Source: Semisulcospira habei
Taxonomy: Eukaryota > Mollusca > Gastropoda > Semisulcospiridae
Direction of reading: 5' to 3'
DNA: 64,000 nucleotides
Assembly: GCA_036245525.1 (NCBI GenBank)
Contig: BTPG01000003.1
Span: 139,977,985-140,041,984, forward strand
Every line of letters starts with the position of its first letter. The stretch's first letter is position 1. The translations under genes and the position numbers were made by a program. This document shows positions 34,066 through 45,550 of this stretch, one piece after another. The notes below the pieces were generated by a model. It was given only the letters and a program-made list of their open reading frames with translations, had not been told where the DNA came from and did no database searches.

Positions 34066-34410
34066 CCAGATAGGTGAGGCTAGCGCTGACAGAATTGTAT
34101 GCAACCAAGGGAATCACAGCGCTGGACAGACACAGTTAGACCCTGCCCCTGTGCATCTACTGTGGGAATCAGGGTATTTACCGACCACATAGTAGCGCAC
34201 CTCATGTTTGTGTATGTATGTTTCTCCTGCCCACTTCCTAAGTTCGGAGAAAGACAGGGTTATATAAGAGACCTGATCCATTCGTTTGAGGATGGAATGA
34301 TCGTCTATTCTATACCTGCGTATTTCTCTGTGGCGGCGATTGGGTGCCTGATAGGCGGGGGCAGGGGATCTAACTGTTGTCTGTCCAGCGCTGTGATTAC
34401 GGCATTAGCA
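34066..34410. mobile_element. Element L2 with inverted ends
   Basis: Left end holds GCAACCAAGGGAATCACAG and GCGCTGGACAGACACAG; right end holds the complement (CTGTCCAGCGCTGTGATTAC). Interior shared with L1, for example TTATATAAGAGACCTGAT. This looks like a small non-autonomous DNA transposon. Confidence 0.68.
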
Positions 34411-34544
34411 TGTCACGTAACATTTCTCGATTATCGCTAGCCAAAGTAAGTAGAAGCGAAGCGCTTGATTAGGCTTTTATGACAACATGCCTGTGGTTTA
34501 AACGAAGTTTATTCAAATTGACATGAAAGGTATAATAACACAGT

Positions 34545-34600
34545 AAGCAAAGGTCCTCGGGCGTACTGCGGCCGTTGTAGTCCCGAGGACCTTTGCTTAT
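34545..34600. repeat. Foldback G6, short
   Basis: AAGCAAAGGTCCTCGGG and CCCGAGGACCTTTGCTT around a 22-bp centre. Confidence 0.72.
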
Positions 34601-34650
34601 TGAGTTTATTCAAAGTTCAACGTTTACGCTAACGGTATAATAACTAAGTC

Positions 34651-34744
34651 AGCAAAATGCTCGGGCCCACGACGGCCGCAGTGGGCCCGCGCACGGCTGT
34701 GCGCGGGCCCACTGCGGCCGCCGGGGGTCCGAAGACGTTTTGCT
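34651..34744. repeat. Foldback G7
   Basis: AGCAAAATGCTCGGGCCC arm, turn GCGCACGGCTGTGCGC flanked by CAGTGGGCCC/GGGCCCACTG, return ending AAGACGTTTTGCT. 50 bp from G6. Confidence 0.78.
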
Positions 34745-34931
34745 ACTGGGGAAGCAGATTAAGTTATGCCTGACCTCGCGTTACGCAAAATAAAGTCTCG
34801 AGTGTACATTGATGTTTCCTGACGGTGTACAGATGAGATCGATAATGTGCAGTGATATATTCATCAGGAAAACGCCTTTGTCCACCCATTCCTGTACTGA
34901 AAACAGCTACAACAGGTCAAGGGATGCAATA

Positions 34932-35015
34932 CGCAAAGATCCTCGGGCCGCGGTGGACCAGCGCACGGTTGTGCGCGGGCTCACTGCGGCCACCGTGGGC
35001 CTGAAGTCGTTTTGC
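34932..35015. repeat. Foldback G8
   Basis: CGCAAAGATCCTCGGGCC arm, turn GCGCACGGTTGTGCGC, return GTGGGCCTGAAGTCGTTTTG. Third G copy within 500 bp. Confidence 0.68.
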
Positions 35016-35336
35016 CAGCGGGGGTGGGGGGGGAGGGAGGGGAGGGGCGGTGGGGGGGGGGGTAGTGGTGAGAGGGGGGAAAGGGTAGAGGAAGGGCATC
35101 CACCTGGAACACTCTCCCACTCTCTCTCCGTCAGAAACCCTCTCCCTCCTTATTCCAGTCCGCCCTCAACTCATCTCTTTCAACAGTTCTAGCACGCTAA
35201 CGCCACCACACACTGACCCCACCCCAGCTGACTGCCGTAATGTATTTGTGGTATGTGAGTCATTGTTAAAAGCGTGCGCATGCGTGCGTGAGTTGTGAGT
35301 GCGCGCTTATTATAAGATAAGCGTATTATAAATACC

Positions 35337-35397
<61 letters not shown>
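35337..35397. repeat. (ATT)n microsatellite
   Basis: About 20 units preceded by AAATACCG, similar to the SINE-2 tail junction. Confidence 0.93.
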
Positions 35398-35489
35398 GAG
35401 GAGGGGCAGATTTTAAGGCATTTGTAGTGCTTTGTGTACTAAATTAGGAAAATTAAAAAATCAAAAATTTGTTTAGACCACCCCTCCTC

Positions 35490-35518
35490 CTCTCTCTCTC
35501 TCTCTCTCTCTCTATCTC

Positions 35519-35588
<70 letters not shown>
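35490..35588. repeat. (CT)n-(TA)n-(CA)n compound microsatellite
   Basis: CT at 35490-35518, TA at 35522-35551, CA at 35552-35588. Confidence 0.95.
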
Positions 35589-35589
<1 letters not shown>

Positions 35590-35590
<1 letters not shown>

Positions 35591-36149
35591 TATATAGATG
35601 ACTTACCTGTGCATATCTCACAACCTGACGTTACATGTAGCTCAGTCATTTGCAAACTGTGTGTCCCTACAACTGACAATACATGACAATGTACACACGT
35701 GCTTCCTAGCACCAATTTTTATAGAAAAATCCAGAAAAACTTTTCCAGAAAAATCTAATGAATTTACACAACGCACCCAATCAGAACGGAACACGTAACT
35801 GAAACTCATAAATATTAATTTAAAAAAATGAACTTTCTAGAATAGCTACAATAGTCTACAAAAATTTGACTGCTCATTTCAGCCCCAAATCCTAGTGTGT
35901 AATGAAGTCACACAAAAGTATGGCACACCGTTCACGACCTTTCATAACAGGCAAAGAACGGCTGCTAAATTCACGCGCACAGAGAACAACTATGGCTAAA
36001 AATAGAGCAGCTGTACTCCCGCTATCCTGCGTGCGACTTTGCTAGAAGCTTCCGGACTAAACTTAGCGTATCATAACAAAACCAATTCCGCTATCTGCGC
36101 GAACAATAAAAGGTACGTGATACGTAACCATGATAGCTCAAATAAATCT
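35590..36149. other. AT-rich spacer, possibly more LINE
   Basis: Lies upstream of the LINE RT fragment in the same direction, but I found no RT motif here. Confidence 0.35.
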
Positions 36150-36307
36150 CGGATCGTTTCCTACGATTAACACATGCATGCTCTCACAGAACAACACAAC
36201 CACAATCGTAACACTGAGGAACGACCTGGTAGTGCCTAGGCCCCGCCTTGACATTTTTAAATCGTCCTTGTCATATTCAGCAGCCAAAGAATGGAATTTA
36301 CCGTGCA
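36150..36307 (+). pseudogene. LINE reverse transcriptase C-terminal fragment
   Basis: The frame encodes NNTTTIVTLRNDLVVPRPRL then DIFKSSLSYSAAKEWNLP, which matches in style the last block of CR1-like LINE ORF2 proteins (L-x-VPR-x-x-L-x-x-FKxSLxYxxAxxWN-LP). It breaks into a (TGTCAT)n/(CT)n microsatellite. A candidate 3' tail with AATAAAG follows at 36550-36590. Confidence 0.6.
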
Positions 36308-36308
36308 T

Positions 36309-36514
<206 letters not shown>

Positions 36515-36519
36515 GACAG

Positions 36520-36592
36520 ACATGTAAAAAGGCCTGCGTGCCTACTGTCTTCATCCTTAGAAAATAAAGTTTCAATTCAATTCAATTCTCTC
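36520..36592 (+). repeat. LINE 3' tail with AATAAAG and ATTCA repeats
   Basis: AATAAAGTTTCAATTCAATT resembles a LINE 3' terminus with short tandem tail repeats. A similar tail lies at 55225-55257. Confidence 0.45.
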
Positions 36593-36675
36593 TCTCAATC
36601 GCTCGCTCGTTCGCTGGCTTGTTCTAAATAAAATCGCATAATGACCAAAAAGCGATGATGCTCTCGCAACGCACA

Positions 36676-36676
36676 G

Positions 36677-36727
<51 letters not shown>

Positions 36728-36878
36728 TACACACATACACACACACACGCACGCACGCACGCACTCACACACAGACACACACACACACGCACGCACGCAC
36801 GCACACACGCAAGCACGCACACACACACACACAGTGTGTATGTGTGTGCGTGTGTGTGTATGTGCGTGTGTGTGTGTG

Positions 36879-36961
<83 letters not shown>

Positions 36962-36990
36962 AGGTTGGGGGGTGGGGGTGGGGGGGGGGG
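36676..36990. repeat. Inverted (CA)n ... (GT)n microsatellite
   Basis: CA-rich DNA with CACG patches to 36832, then GT-rich DNA to 36960 and a G-rich end. The two halves are mutually complementary, making a long potential hairpin. Confidence 0.9.
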
Positions 36991-37467
36991 CGGGCTCATG
37001 CCTCTTACATTTTCGTGCTTTCTGCTTTTTAGTCCGGTAGGTGAAGCGGTCACCCTACTCTGTCGGTCGGTCATTGCCCCTGTAAATGATAACAGGCTCG
37101 TGCCTAAAAATCCGATTACAACACTCACCTGACCAAGCTGTTTTCATTTAAATACAGAGCGTTTGATCAGAATTAGGACAAAGTTCAGCTCATATTAAAT
37201 GGGATAAGATGGTAATTATAGACCTTTGTCAAAAGGGGCGACTTAGTAGCTTAGCACTTAATGTTGAATGCGCTACAGGACAATAGGGCACTACCCTCCG
37301 ACAGTGTATTGTATATAACTGCATGTACATTCAGAAGTAGCTAGAGAAAAACAACTTCAAATGGGAAAAAAAGAAAGCATCATCACAATTCCTGATAAGA
37401 TGTGTTGATGTTGTACGTTACGCTTCAATCTATTGTTGCCTCATTTTGTCTAGTGCCTTCGAGAACC

Positions 37468-37676
37468 TCTTTACTACCAGTGGACGCACATTGTGTTGTT
37501 GAAATCCTTCTGAATTCAATGATAAAGATCCTCAACCGCCAAAGAAACATGCATACAAAGTGATTTCAGCAAGAGGTATAGATCCTCATGAGCCCCGCAA
37601 TTGCGGGGGCTCATGAGGATCTATACCTCTTGCGTTTGGGTGATCATTCTTATAGGGAACTCGTTTTGCAGTGGAA
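37468..37676. mobile_element. Foldback A13
   Basis: Left arm with ACCAGTGGACGCACATTGTG, core hairpin 37569-37633, right arm ending TTTTGCAGTGG. Terminal TTAA not retained. Confidence 0.7.
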
Positions 37677-37991
37677 CGTGTCCTGCATACCACTTGTATG
37701 TCCTTGAAGCAAATAAAAACAGTTCGTCATTCTATTGTGGTAGAGGTCGCTGATCTCAATGTTGTGATTGTCTGACAAAATGGCCGACGAAAAGAACAAT
37801 ATATTGCATTAGCTTTGTTTTACAACACAGAATAATACACCACACGCACAAGACTCGGCGATTTGTTGGTTACATCACAGGACTGGAAGCCCGTTAATGT
37901 ACAGATTGTGTTTACGAGCATGGGTAGGTTTTCAGTCAGTCTCATCCGCCTGCTGATGGTTAATTTTTCATGAACTGATGCAGCGCCACAC

Positions 37992-38062
<71 letters not shown>
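37992..38062. repeat. (AAT)n microsatellite
   Basis: About 23 perfect units. Confidence 0.95.
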
Positions 38063-38267
38063 CTTTTTGCAATTAGCCTGTCAGCCCACACCCCAAATAT
38101 CGACCCTATCGGTACCAAGCGAGTGACAAATTCTCTTAATGGCTTATTTTGCTGAACTCTACAGCCATTGCTCTTGCCACAAATCTATGAGAATTTGCCA
38201 CTCGTTTGGTACCGAAAAAAAGTCTCGGCTGACTGACTAAATGGTTGTTGATTTGCACAAGCATATG

Positions 38268-38341
38268 CACACTGGTTGTCTCTCTCTCGATTCGCGACCG
38301 CTGATAAGCGGTAGCGATTCAGACAAGAGACAACCCGTGTT
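38268..38341. repeat. Foldback K2
   Basis: GCACACTGGTTGTCTCTC and AGAGACAACCCGTGTTGG around ACCGCTGATAAGCGGTAGCG. Confidence 0.65.
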
Positions 38342-38540
38342 GGACATACATTGACCCATAGTGAACGGTCCACTAGGTAGTATACTTTGCCGTAGTCAAG
38401 AGTCGTAGGTTTTCGTGGGTGCCGCCTTTCGCGAGTACAGTGGCTTATGTTCGCCCCTCATGATCAGCAGTTCCTCACATTGAGGACGCCATTCTGGATT
38501 TACCGTACGACCGTGTGTTGTCATTATCCACTTTAATTTC

Positions 38541-38686
38541 AGTGAACGCACATTGTGTTTTTTATATCTGTGTAAATTCTACATCAAAGATTCCCAACCG
38601 TCCAAGGAACATGGGCACACAGTGCACAGATCCTCATTAGCCCCCCGCAACTGCGGGAGCTCGCGAGGATCTACCCCAGTGCGAGC
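38541..38686. mobile_element. Foldback A14, decayed
   Basis: CAGTGAACGCACATTGTG arm, CCAACCGTCCAAGGAACATG block and a decayed hairpin around CCCCCCGCAACTGCGGG (38640-38656). Confidence 0.55.
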
Positions 38687-39158
38687 TTCCAAGGCTAATT
38701 TTTTTCGATACAACGGGTTATCAATATTGTCTTGCATCCACTACGACTTTTCTACCCATCCTTTTACAATCCATGTGAGTAGGCACACGAGAGGTTTTCT
38801 ACTGCCCCTTGTTTGCATCGGTGGAGCTCTCCTGCGTACAAAGGAGAGGACGAACAGAAAAAGTAGTTCATTTTACGACAGTCAAACATTTTGTACTGTA
38901 AGACATACTACGAACATTTATAAGAGAGATACTAAAAACTATTAACCTTTCATCGTCCGGAGCAGGTCCCTTTAACACAGCACTAAAATTATTTCTATAA
39001 TCGATCCATCCCCTTCATGTGGCGCTGGATGTGGAAGGCCTGGGCTGGTGGTCACTCGGGATATGTGTGTGGTCATTAGTAGCCATTTGGCGTGAAAACG
39101 AAAATGACATATCACAAGGGGGCCTCATAACGAAGGGGTGATCAGGTGCAAAATCTCA

Positions 39159-39611
39159 TTAACCCCTTCACTGCTGGAAGCCCTAATCCCTGCCCTTCTT
39201 CTTGCTGTAAGTGCCAGACTTCATCATCTTGAATATTCTGGCATGATTGTCTCTGCGACCGAAACAGTTTGCCCGATAAAATAACCACGAGAGTGCGAAA
39301 TGGTTTGTACAGTATGTCGTTTTTCTTTCAAGAATCTTCTGCGAGAAAAAGTGATCGCGATCGAACTGCAAGAGACATAGATCCTCATGAGCCCCCGCAT
39401 TTGCGGGGGCTCATGAGGATCTATGCCTCTTGCTGACACCACTGTGTATCCATGTATCCTTTGAGGGCGGACGAAGCCACAGTCGTTTGCGGTGGCTCTG
39501 GGACTGAGGCGGTATATACTTTGCGCGAGGAACACGAGCTGAGGCTCCCACGTTAGAATTAAAAAAGATATCAGGAACACAGTCAGCGACAGCTGGCACT
39601 GAAGGGGTTAA
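39159..39611. mobile_element. Foldback A15, enlarged copy
   Basis: TTAACCCCTTCACTGCTGG opens and GGCACTGAAGGGGTTAA closes, giving 453 bp, about twice the usual length. Core hairpin 39368-39433 is near-perfect. The extra roughly 200 bp sits in the left arm (39180-39350) and is unlike other copies. Confidence 0.78.
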
Positions 39612-40000
39612 AGGAAAATAATAGAGACTAGCGGACGGTGGCAGACCAGATGTGTCGGTGCGGCCTTGCAGGTTTGGTGTCCTCAATCAATAATTATATA
39701 AAAATATGTCGAGAAATTACAATACAAAATCCAATAAGACAATGTTCGTAAATGAGAAGTAGATTTAAAAGAAAGAAAATTTCTGCTTTTCTTGATGCAA
39801 ACAGTTTCTTAGAAGCCCGGAGGACAAACGTGGGATATCGCATGTTCCTCCGGGTTTTTATTCCACTATTTTCGTCGAGAAAAGTGCAAATTTCACCTAC
39901 TGCTGATTTTCCAACAACGTCTATTGAAGTCTTCTCTTCACAATATGATAAAATGATGCGACTTCGTGTGGAATACACAATCCAGGCCAAAGAGATGACC

Positions 40001-40087
40001 GCCAACGGAGAAAGAAATACGCTTAGAAAAGACACGCTTAGAAAAGACAATTAACTGTCTTTTCTAAGCGTGTTTCTTTCTCCGTTG
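40001..40087. repeat. Foldback H1
   Basis: GCCAACGGAGAAAGAAATAC arm and GTTTCTTTCTCCGTTG return around CGCTTAGAAAAGACA, which occurs twice on the left side. The hairpin centre is CAATTAACTG. Confidence 0.72.
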
Positions 40088-40169
40088 TGTTCTTCTCTTC
40101 TTCTCTACGTGTGGAGTATCTGTATGACGACAATTGGACACCGGCGTCGTTTTGTAGCTTTGGTAACTG

Positions 40170-40170
<1 letters not shown>

Positions 40171-40246
<76 letters not shown>
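40171..40246. repeat. (GT)n microsatellite
   Basis: About 37 perfect units followed by a G run. Confidence 0.95.
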
Positions 40247-40249
<3 letters not shown>

Positions 40250-40624
40250 GGGGGGGGTCAAGCCCCAGGCCAATCGCTTTTGCGTGTAATACAGCTTCCG
40301 GGTCTGACTTTCCGCCAGGGGTCGCCGCGCTTGAATAGAGTCACGTGACCCGATCGGTGACGTATGGCCTCCATACTGATGTCCAGACTAAACACGCTCA
40401 TGGCGTCTGTAGTCCCTGGGGCAGATTGTTCGTGCTGGGGGAAATCCCATCAGCGCAGCAACCTGAGGCCAGTTGCTTGAGATATTTTTGATATCACCTA
40501 TCCATTTCGCTTTTTTATTTTTAATTTCCTCTGTTCCGCCAATAAATCAAGCCGACCGTCACATTCCAATCATATACCTAAGGTGGTACAAACGCTGGTT
40601 GATGACGAAAATATATCAATGGAA

Positions 40625-40783
40625 AGCACTCAGCACTGGACAAACAAACAGTTAGGTCACCTGACCCGAGTACCTATACCAAGAGAAATCACTCAGCGCT
40701 GGACAAACAAACTGTCAGATTCCCTGACCCGAGGTCAGGGGATCTAACAGTTTGTTTGTCCAGCACTGGGTGATTTCTCTTGG
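40625..40783. repeat. Element L4: end-only hairpin
   Basis: Two left ends (near 40627 and 40692, CACTCAGCGCTGGACAAAC type) and one right end form a hairpin 40680-40783 with TGACCCGAGGTCA at the turn. The L interior is absent. Confidence 0.68.
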
Positions 40784-41000
40784 TCTGTGTACTACGTCAC
40801 AGCCGTACCAGCACGCCCATAATTATTATGCGGCAGTGAACTCTCAGGTTCTATGTAGGAGTTTGAAATCGACCCCCTTTTTCCGAGATGTTAGGCAAGT
40901 GGTGATGGAGAAAGTTCTCAAACGTCTCACAAAATATACGTTAGTCTTTTTCTCCAAACCTCCATCCAATCAGCTACAGTCTGTCAGAGAGTCTGTCAGC

Positions 41001-41570
41001 CCATCAGCGAGGGGCACAGACCCTCACGCGCCCTTACACAATACAAGGGCCTTATGAAAGAATACATCTCACAAAACTACATGCTAACGTGACGTCTATT
41101 TTTGTAGATGTATTTCAACATGAGAAGTCGTCAGTTTTTCTTTCATTCCTAACTTCCATCCACTCGTCTGCAGTCTGCCACTTGAGAGCAGAGAGTCTGC
41201 CAGTTCTTCTGCAAGGGACACAGATCTTCATGAGCCCATGTTGGCTTACAGGGTTCATGAAGAAATTTACCTTTTGCGAAGAGGGATCATTTAATGTTAT
41301 ATGTATGATAATGTATGTTAGAAATTCTGTTTCTTTCAGTTCAGTCATCCAATCTTCTGCATCATGCGGGGAAAATACACGTACAATCTATTTGCATTTA
41401 TGGTAGATGCTCATGAGAATCTCTGCCTCTTATTTTGAGTGACCAGAAGTTTCACACTGCACAATTCAGTCTTCTGAAATCCTCCAGCAAACTTCGTCTG
41501 TCTGCAAGAGGCACAGATCCTCGTGAGCCCCTGCATTCTACATAGGCTCATGATGATCTATGCCTCTTGC
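41001..41570. repeat. Cluster of four decayed family-A cores
   Basis: Hairpin-like remnants with AGAGGCACAGATCCTC-type arms occur near 41005-41060, 41210-41280, 41405-41432 and 41514-41570, each preceded by a diverged copy of a CAGTCTGCCA-type segment. The last one is the best preserved. This suggests local duplication of one unit of about 190 bp. Confidence 0.55.
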
Positions 41571-41587
41571 CGGGAGGGAAGGAGGAA

Positions 41588-41774
41588 TTAACCAGTTCAC
41601 TGCTAGTGACGCGGGGTGATTCTGAAACCATTGTAAATTCAACGTCCAAGACGATGATCCCTAGCCGTCAAAGCATCGAGGATTGAACGTGGTTTCAACA
41701 AGAGGCGTAGATCCTCATGAGCCCCCGCGATTGCGGGGCTCATGAGGATCTATGCCTATTTCAGTTGCAGTTAA
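41588..41774. mobile_element. Foldback A17
   Basis: Left end TTAACCAGTTCACTGC, block CCTAGCCGTCAAAGCAT, core hairpin 41698-41762; right end reduced to GTTGCAGTTAA. Confidence 0.68.
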
Positions 41775-42644
41775 AAGTCCGCGCATACGTTAAGTTTTCC
41801 TTTCCCACATCGCATTCGATGTGCTAGAACCCCTCAACGAACCCGGAGCCAGTTTATAGCGGCGCACCTTGCTTAGTGGCTGGCGCAGGACTAAGCTCGC
41901 TCATGCAACTGACCCAGTACGGTCTGCACGAGGCAAAGACCACCATCAAAGACACTGTGCGCCACATTCTATGTCACCATACATTCTGCAATGGGAATGT
42001 TTCACAAAGTAATGCAAGCTAGGCTTTCTCACCAAGTTATTAGATTCAGTTCCGTCCAGTCTTTCAAACTCTTGCAAATCAGCTGTGTTTTTCTTTTGTT
42101 TCTCTTCTTCCTCATCTTCTTCTTCTAGATTCTTTTCGATCCTTAAATGCCCATTACCGCCGTAACTGTTCAAAGATACACTTCCGTATCAGATGGTTTC
42201 GAAATGTTACACACAGGTCTAGTTATGGTTCATTTAGACAGAGGACAATCCAGTTCAGCACACGTGGTATTTATATCAAGTAAGCTGACAATGACTCCAC
42301 TCCGTTCTAGAAATACAACACTATCAGTGCGAGAAACAGCTACAAATAAACTGACACGCTAACAGCTGCGCAAAATAATTAAGTGTTATTCCGCGTGTAC
42401 TTTTGCTGCATTTCCAAACTGCCATAGAAACTCATTAGGTGTGTCGACAAGGCTTAAAAAAAATCGTTCTGAAATTTGTCTTTAGTTTTAAGCGTAATGG
42501 TACTTGAAAAACTGATGTTTCTAAATTCGTTTCAAGTAAGAGGGGCTATAAGCACCTCCCCCACCTCCCCTGTCTACCCCCGCAGCCTCCTCCCCCCCCC
42601 CCCGCTCCCCCACCCATCCCACCCCTCCGGCAATAATGTCGCAA

Positions 42645-42816
42645 TTAACCCATTTAGCCGCGAGAGATCGATTGACCATGATTGACCTTCAGGCGCCAAG
42701 CTAATCTGGCACTACCCTTGAATTATCATGTCAATCCATCCCCTGCAACTGGTACATAGTCGTTAGGCAAGATCTCCAAAATTTGAGAAATGGGACCTTG
42801 TGGCTAAAAGGGTTAA
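42645..42816. mobile_element. Foldback C3, left core arm lost
   Basis: TTAACCCATTTAGCCGCGAG opens and GTGGCTAAAAGGGTTAA closes. The left core arm is cut to GATTGACCATGATTGACC and joined next to GGCGCCAAGC of the intact right arm. Confidence 0.75.
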
Positions 42817-42999
42817 ACCACAAGCCGGGCACCTTCGTACAGTATATTAGGTTTCGAAGCATTCTTTGGGGTGCATTGCAGCCTTAAAATTGTTCTGCTT
42901 CTTCTAGCTGCACATTTTCAGTGAGGACTGAGAAACTATTTCATCTGATCACTTGAACAAATCGACCGGTATATGCCGAAACCAGTTTGTCAATATTTG

Positions 43000-43066
43000 A
43001 GAAAAGCGAGATTTTCATTCTTTCACAGTGAAAATCTCATTTTCTTTTTTAAACAAAAATAGACTT
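43000..43066. repeat. Foldback J1 (AT-rich family J)
   Basis: GAAAAGCGAGATTTTCATT and its partner AGTGAAAATCTCATTTTC. It lies 30 bp from I1. Confidence 0.65.
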
Positions 43067-43094
43067 TATGGCTTTCGTCATATAATGGCAAAAT

Positions 43095-43170
43095 GTGTGC
43101 TGGTCTGTGATTTTGGACCTTACGGCTTAAGGCCTAAAGCCGTAAGGTCCAAAATCACAGACCAGCACAC
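43095..43170. repeat. Foldback I1, near-perfect 76-bp palindrome
   Basis: GTGTGCTGGTCTGTGATTTT and its complement at 43151-43170. The only mismatches lie in the central TTAAGGCCTAAA. Confidence 0.82.
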
Positions 43171-43373
43171 GAATTATCCTTCATGCAGGTGCGTACCTTC
43201 ATGCGCGTGTTTTTTTTTTGCCTATGCTGTAATTAGAATGCATCATTTGAATAATCCTGTTTGACGTACAAGGGAGTGAACGTTCTCCGTGTTCTAAATC
43301 TCTGCAGTTATTTTCTGTGCAATGTAACACAGATTAACCGATTTAAAAAATGGCCCTAAACTGCTCAAACATT

Positions 43374-43520
43374 ATACACAAACCAAGGGGAATCACTCAG
43401 CGCTGGACAGACAAACAGTTAGATCCCCTGCCCCCGCCTATCAGGCACCCAATCGCCAGCCCACAGAGAAATACGCAGGTATAGAACAAGACTATCATCT
43501 GCATCCTCAAACGTTGGCTT
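43374..43520. repeat. Element L3, half copy
   Basis: AACCAAGGGGAATCACTCAG, CCCCTGCCCCCGCCTATCAG and ACAGAGAAATACGCAGG in the reverse orientation to L1, truncated at 43520. Confidence 0.65.
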
Positions 43521-43913
43521 TTACGAACCATTAGCAACTGCCACGATTTAATTTTCCCCTGGCGACGTTTGAGGTTTATGGTAATGTGAAACTTTCATCT
43601 CCAAATCCGCGACCGTTAGGAGCGCCGTGTAAAAAAAAAATCATTTCGCAAAAGTATAGAGCGCGATTTTACAACGGGCTGGGGCGGATCTGGGGGAGTT
43701 TCGTTTGGGGGGGGGGAGTGGTACTGGGGTTCCCGAAGCCTCCCCCCTCACCCCCGCCCACCTCGGAAGGTCAGTAACTGATCTGCCTCTGGCGGCGATC
43801 ATAATGTTCTCTGCCTCTTGTTGATCCCCTCTTTGCATTCATCTCCCTTGGATGAGTTGGGTTTGTGAGTTGAATTTACCATTTTTGCAGACACAAATTC
43901 TAATGAGGGACTT

Positions 43914-44132
43914 TCAACTCCTTTACTGCCGAGAAAAAAAAAATGTAGGCCTACAGCACCCACCTGCAAGAGGCATAGATCCTCACGAGCCCCCGCAACT
44001 GCGGGGGCTCATGAGGATCTATGCCTCTTGCTCAGTGAAACTATGCCTCTTAAGGATCCATGTTTCTTTGACGGCTGACGATCTTTTATAAAGATTTCAA
44101 AACACGAGTCGACTGGCACTGATAGGATTTAA
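43914..44132. mobile_element. Foldback A18
   Basis: Left end ACTCCTTTACTGCCGAG, perfect core 43966-44031, then ATCCATGTTTCTTTGACGGC and CTGGCACTGATAGGATTTAA. A duplicated CTATGCCTCTT follows the core at 44041-44051. Confidence 0.75.
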
Positions 44133-44615
44133 ACAGATCGCACAGGCGCTTGGGACCTGCTCCCACAAAAGGGAACATAAGTCGGAAATTTTGAGTTTTG
44201 AGATATTTACATAATTACAATCTACAAGCAAAACAAATTAACTTGATGCAAAAACTATTGTTGTAGACCTGTTATTAAGCGAGAAACATGCATTTAAAGT
44301 TGATCATTCGAACTGACCCAAGATGACCCCCTGCACTCTTTTCGGCCTGTAGCTCCATTTGGCTGAAAGCGACTTAAGGTACCTTTTGTGGGAGCAGGTC
44401 ACATATGTCTCTTGCACGTTGAGAGAGTTAACTGAATGACTTCCGGGGAAAAGGAGAGTTAATGCATTTGTGTGTTGGCTTGTCTGTCGCGAAGCATGGA
44501 TTTGGCGACCGGAGAGTGGCCGGCAGTCTGTCAAGTGTCAATTACGCTTGAAGTCTTCTCTCTCTGTAAACTAATAACACTAATGTGGGTACACTGACTA
44601 CACGGACGGTTTGGG

Positions 44616-44695
44616 TTAACTCATTCGAGACGTGCCGCCTCCGGATACGTGGCATAAGCCGCGTATCCGGAGGCGGCACGTCTCGAATGAGTTAA
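44616..44695. mobile_element. Foldback E3, complete
   Basis: TTAACTCATTCGAGACGTGC and a perfect complement at 44676-44695; second stem GCGGCTTATGCCACGT-type at the centre. 80 bp in all. Confidence 0.85.
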
Positions 44696-45295
44696 TGGAG
44701 ATGGAGGAAGAAGGCGGGGTGGGGGGGGGGGGGGGGCTGGACGGTCCAGTTTATCGTTTTTGAGTGGTCGTACCTCGCCTCATAGGCCGCTACACATGGG
44801 TACACTTACCAATACAATACAATACAATACTTTATTAATCCCTCATGTGGAAATTCACTGTCTGCGCATACACCGAATGGCACCATCATTCACTCATTCA
44901 ATTAATTAATGAAACTATAACTCTCAGTTAAAGAAATGAACTGTAACAGACGCACTGGTACCTTTGTAACACTCCTGGCATCAGAAACACTTATACCCCC
45001 TGTGCTTCTGTTGTCAGCAATGTTTCAATGAACTACTGAATAGGCCAGGACATGATTTGGGTACACTGACCTCAAGATGAGTACATTGACGGTTTGGGGA
45101 ACAGGAACTCAATTGGTGGATTGTTTTTAAGTGCTCGTACCTTGTCAGTCCGCCAGGGAAACAGGAACTTAAACCCCCTTCTTCACGTAGCCACCGTTAA
45201 TGTTTTGCAGCGTCGGTGGCTGCATATGCACAAGGGATTCACCTCGTCATTGACAGTGGAGTGGACGCATATTGTGTTCTTGAAATCAGTCTCTG

Positions 45296-45500
45296 TTAAC
45301 TCATTCTACCCCAGACACGCCACAGCAAGATAAGGATCGACCATGATAGTTCAAGGATGATGCCAGAATAGCTTGGCGCCTATGGGCTATTCTGGCATCA
45401 CCCTTGAACTATCATGGTCGATCTGTGTCCTGCACTGCAATGCAGTCTTCAAGTCGGCGGCAAAATTTGGGGATTTCGGTGATGGGGTAGAAAGAGTTAA
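45296..45500. mobile_element. Foldback B6, nested in an A remnant
   Basis: TTAACTCATTCTACCCCAG opens and TGGGGTAGAAAGAGTTAA closes. The core is near-perfect, but about 8 bp near the loop are missing from the right arm. Its right TTAA is also the left TTAA of E6. Confidence 0.85.
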
Positions 45501-45550
45501 CTCATTCGCGGCCAGCCGCATCCGGATGCGGCTTGCCGCGAATGAGTTAA
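45497..45550. mobile_element. Foldback E6, abutting B6
   Basis: TTAACTCATTCGCGGCCAGC and GCGAATGAGTTAA close a 54-bp palindrome around GCCGCATCCGGATGCGGC. It shares one TTAA with B6. Confidence 0.8.
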
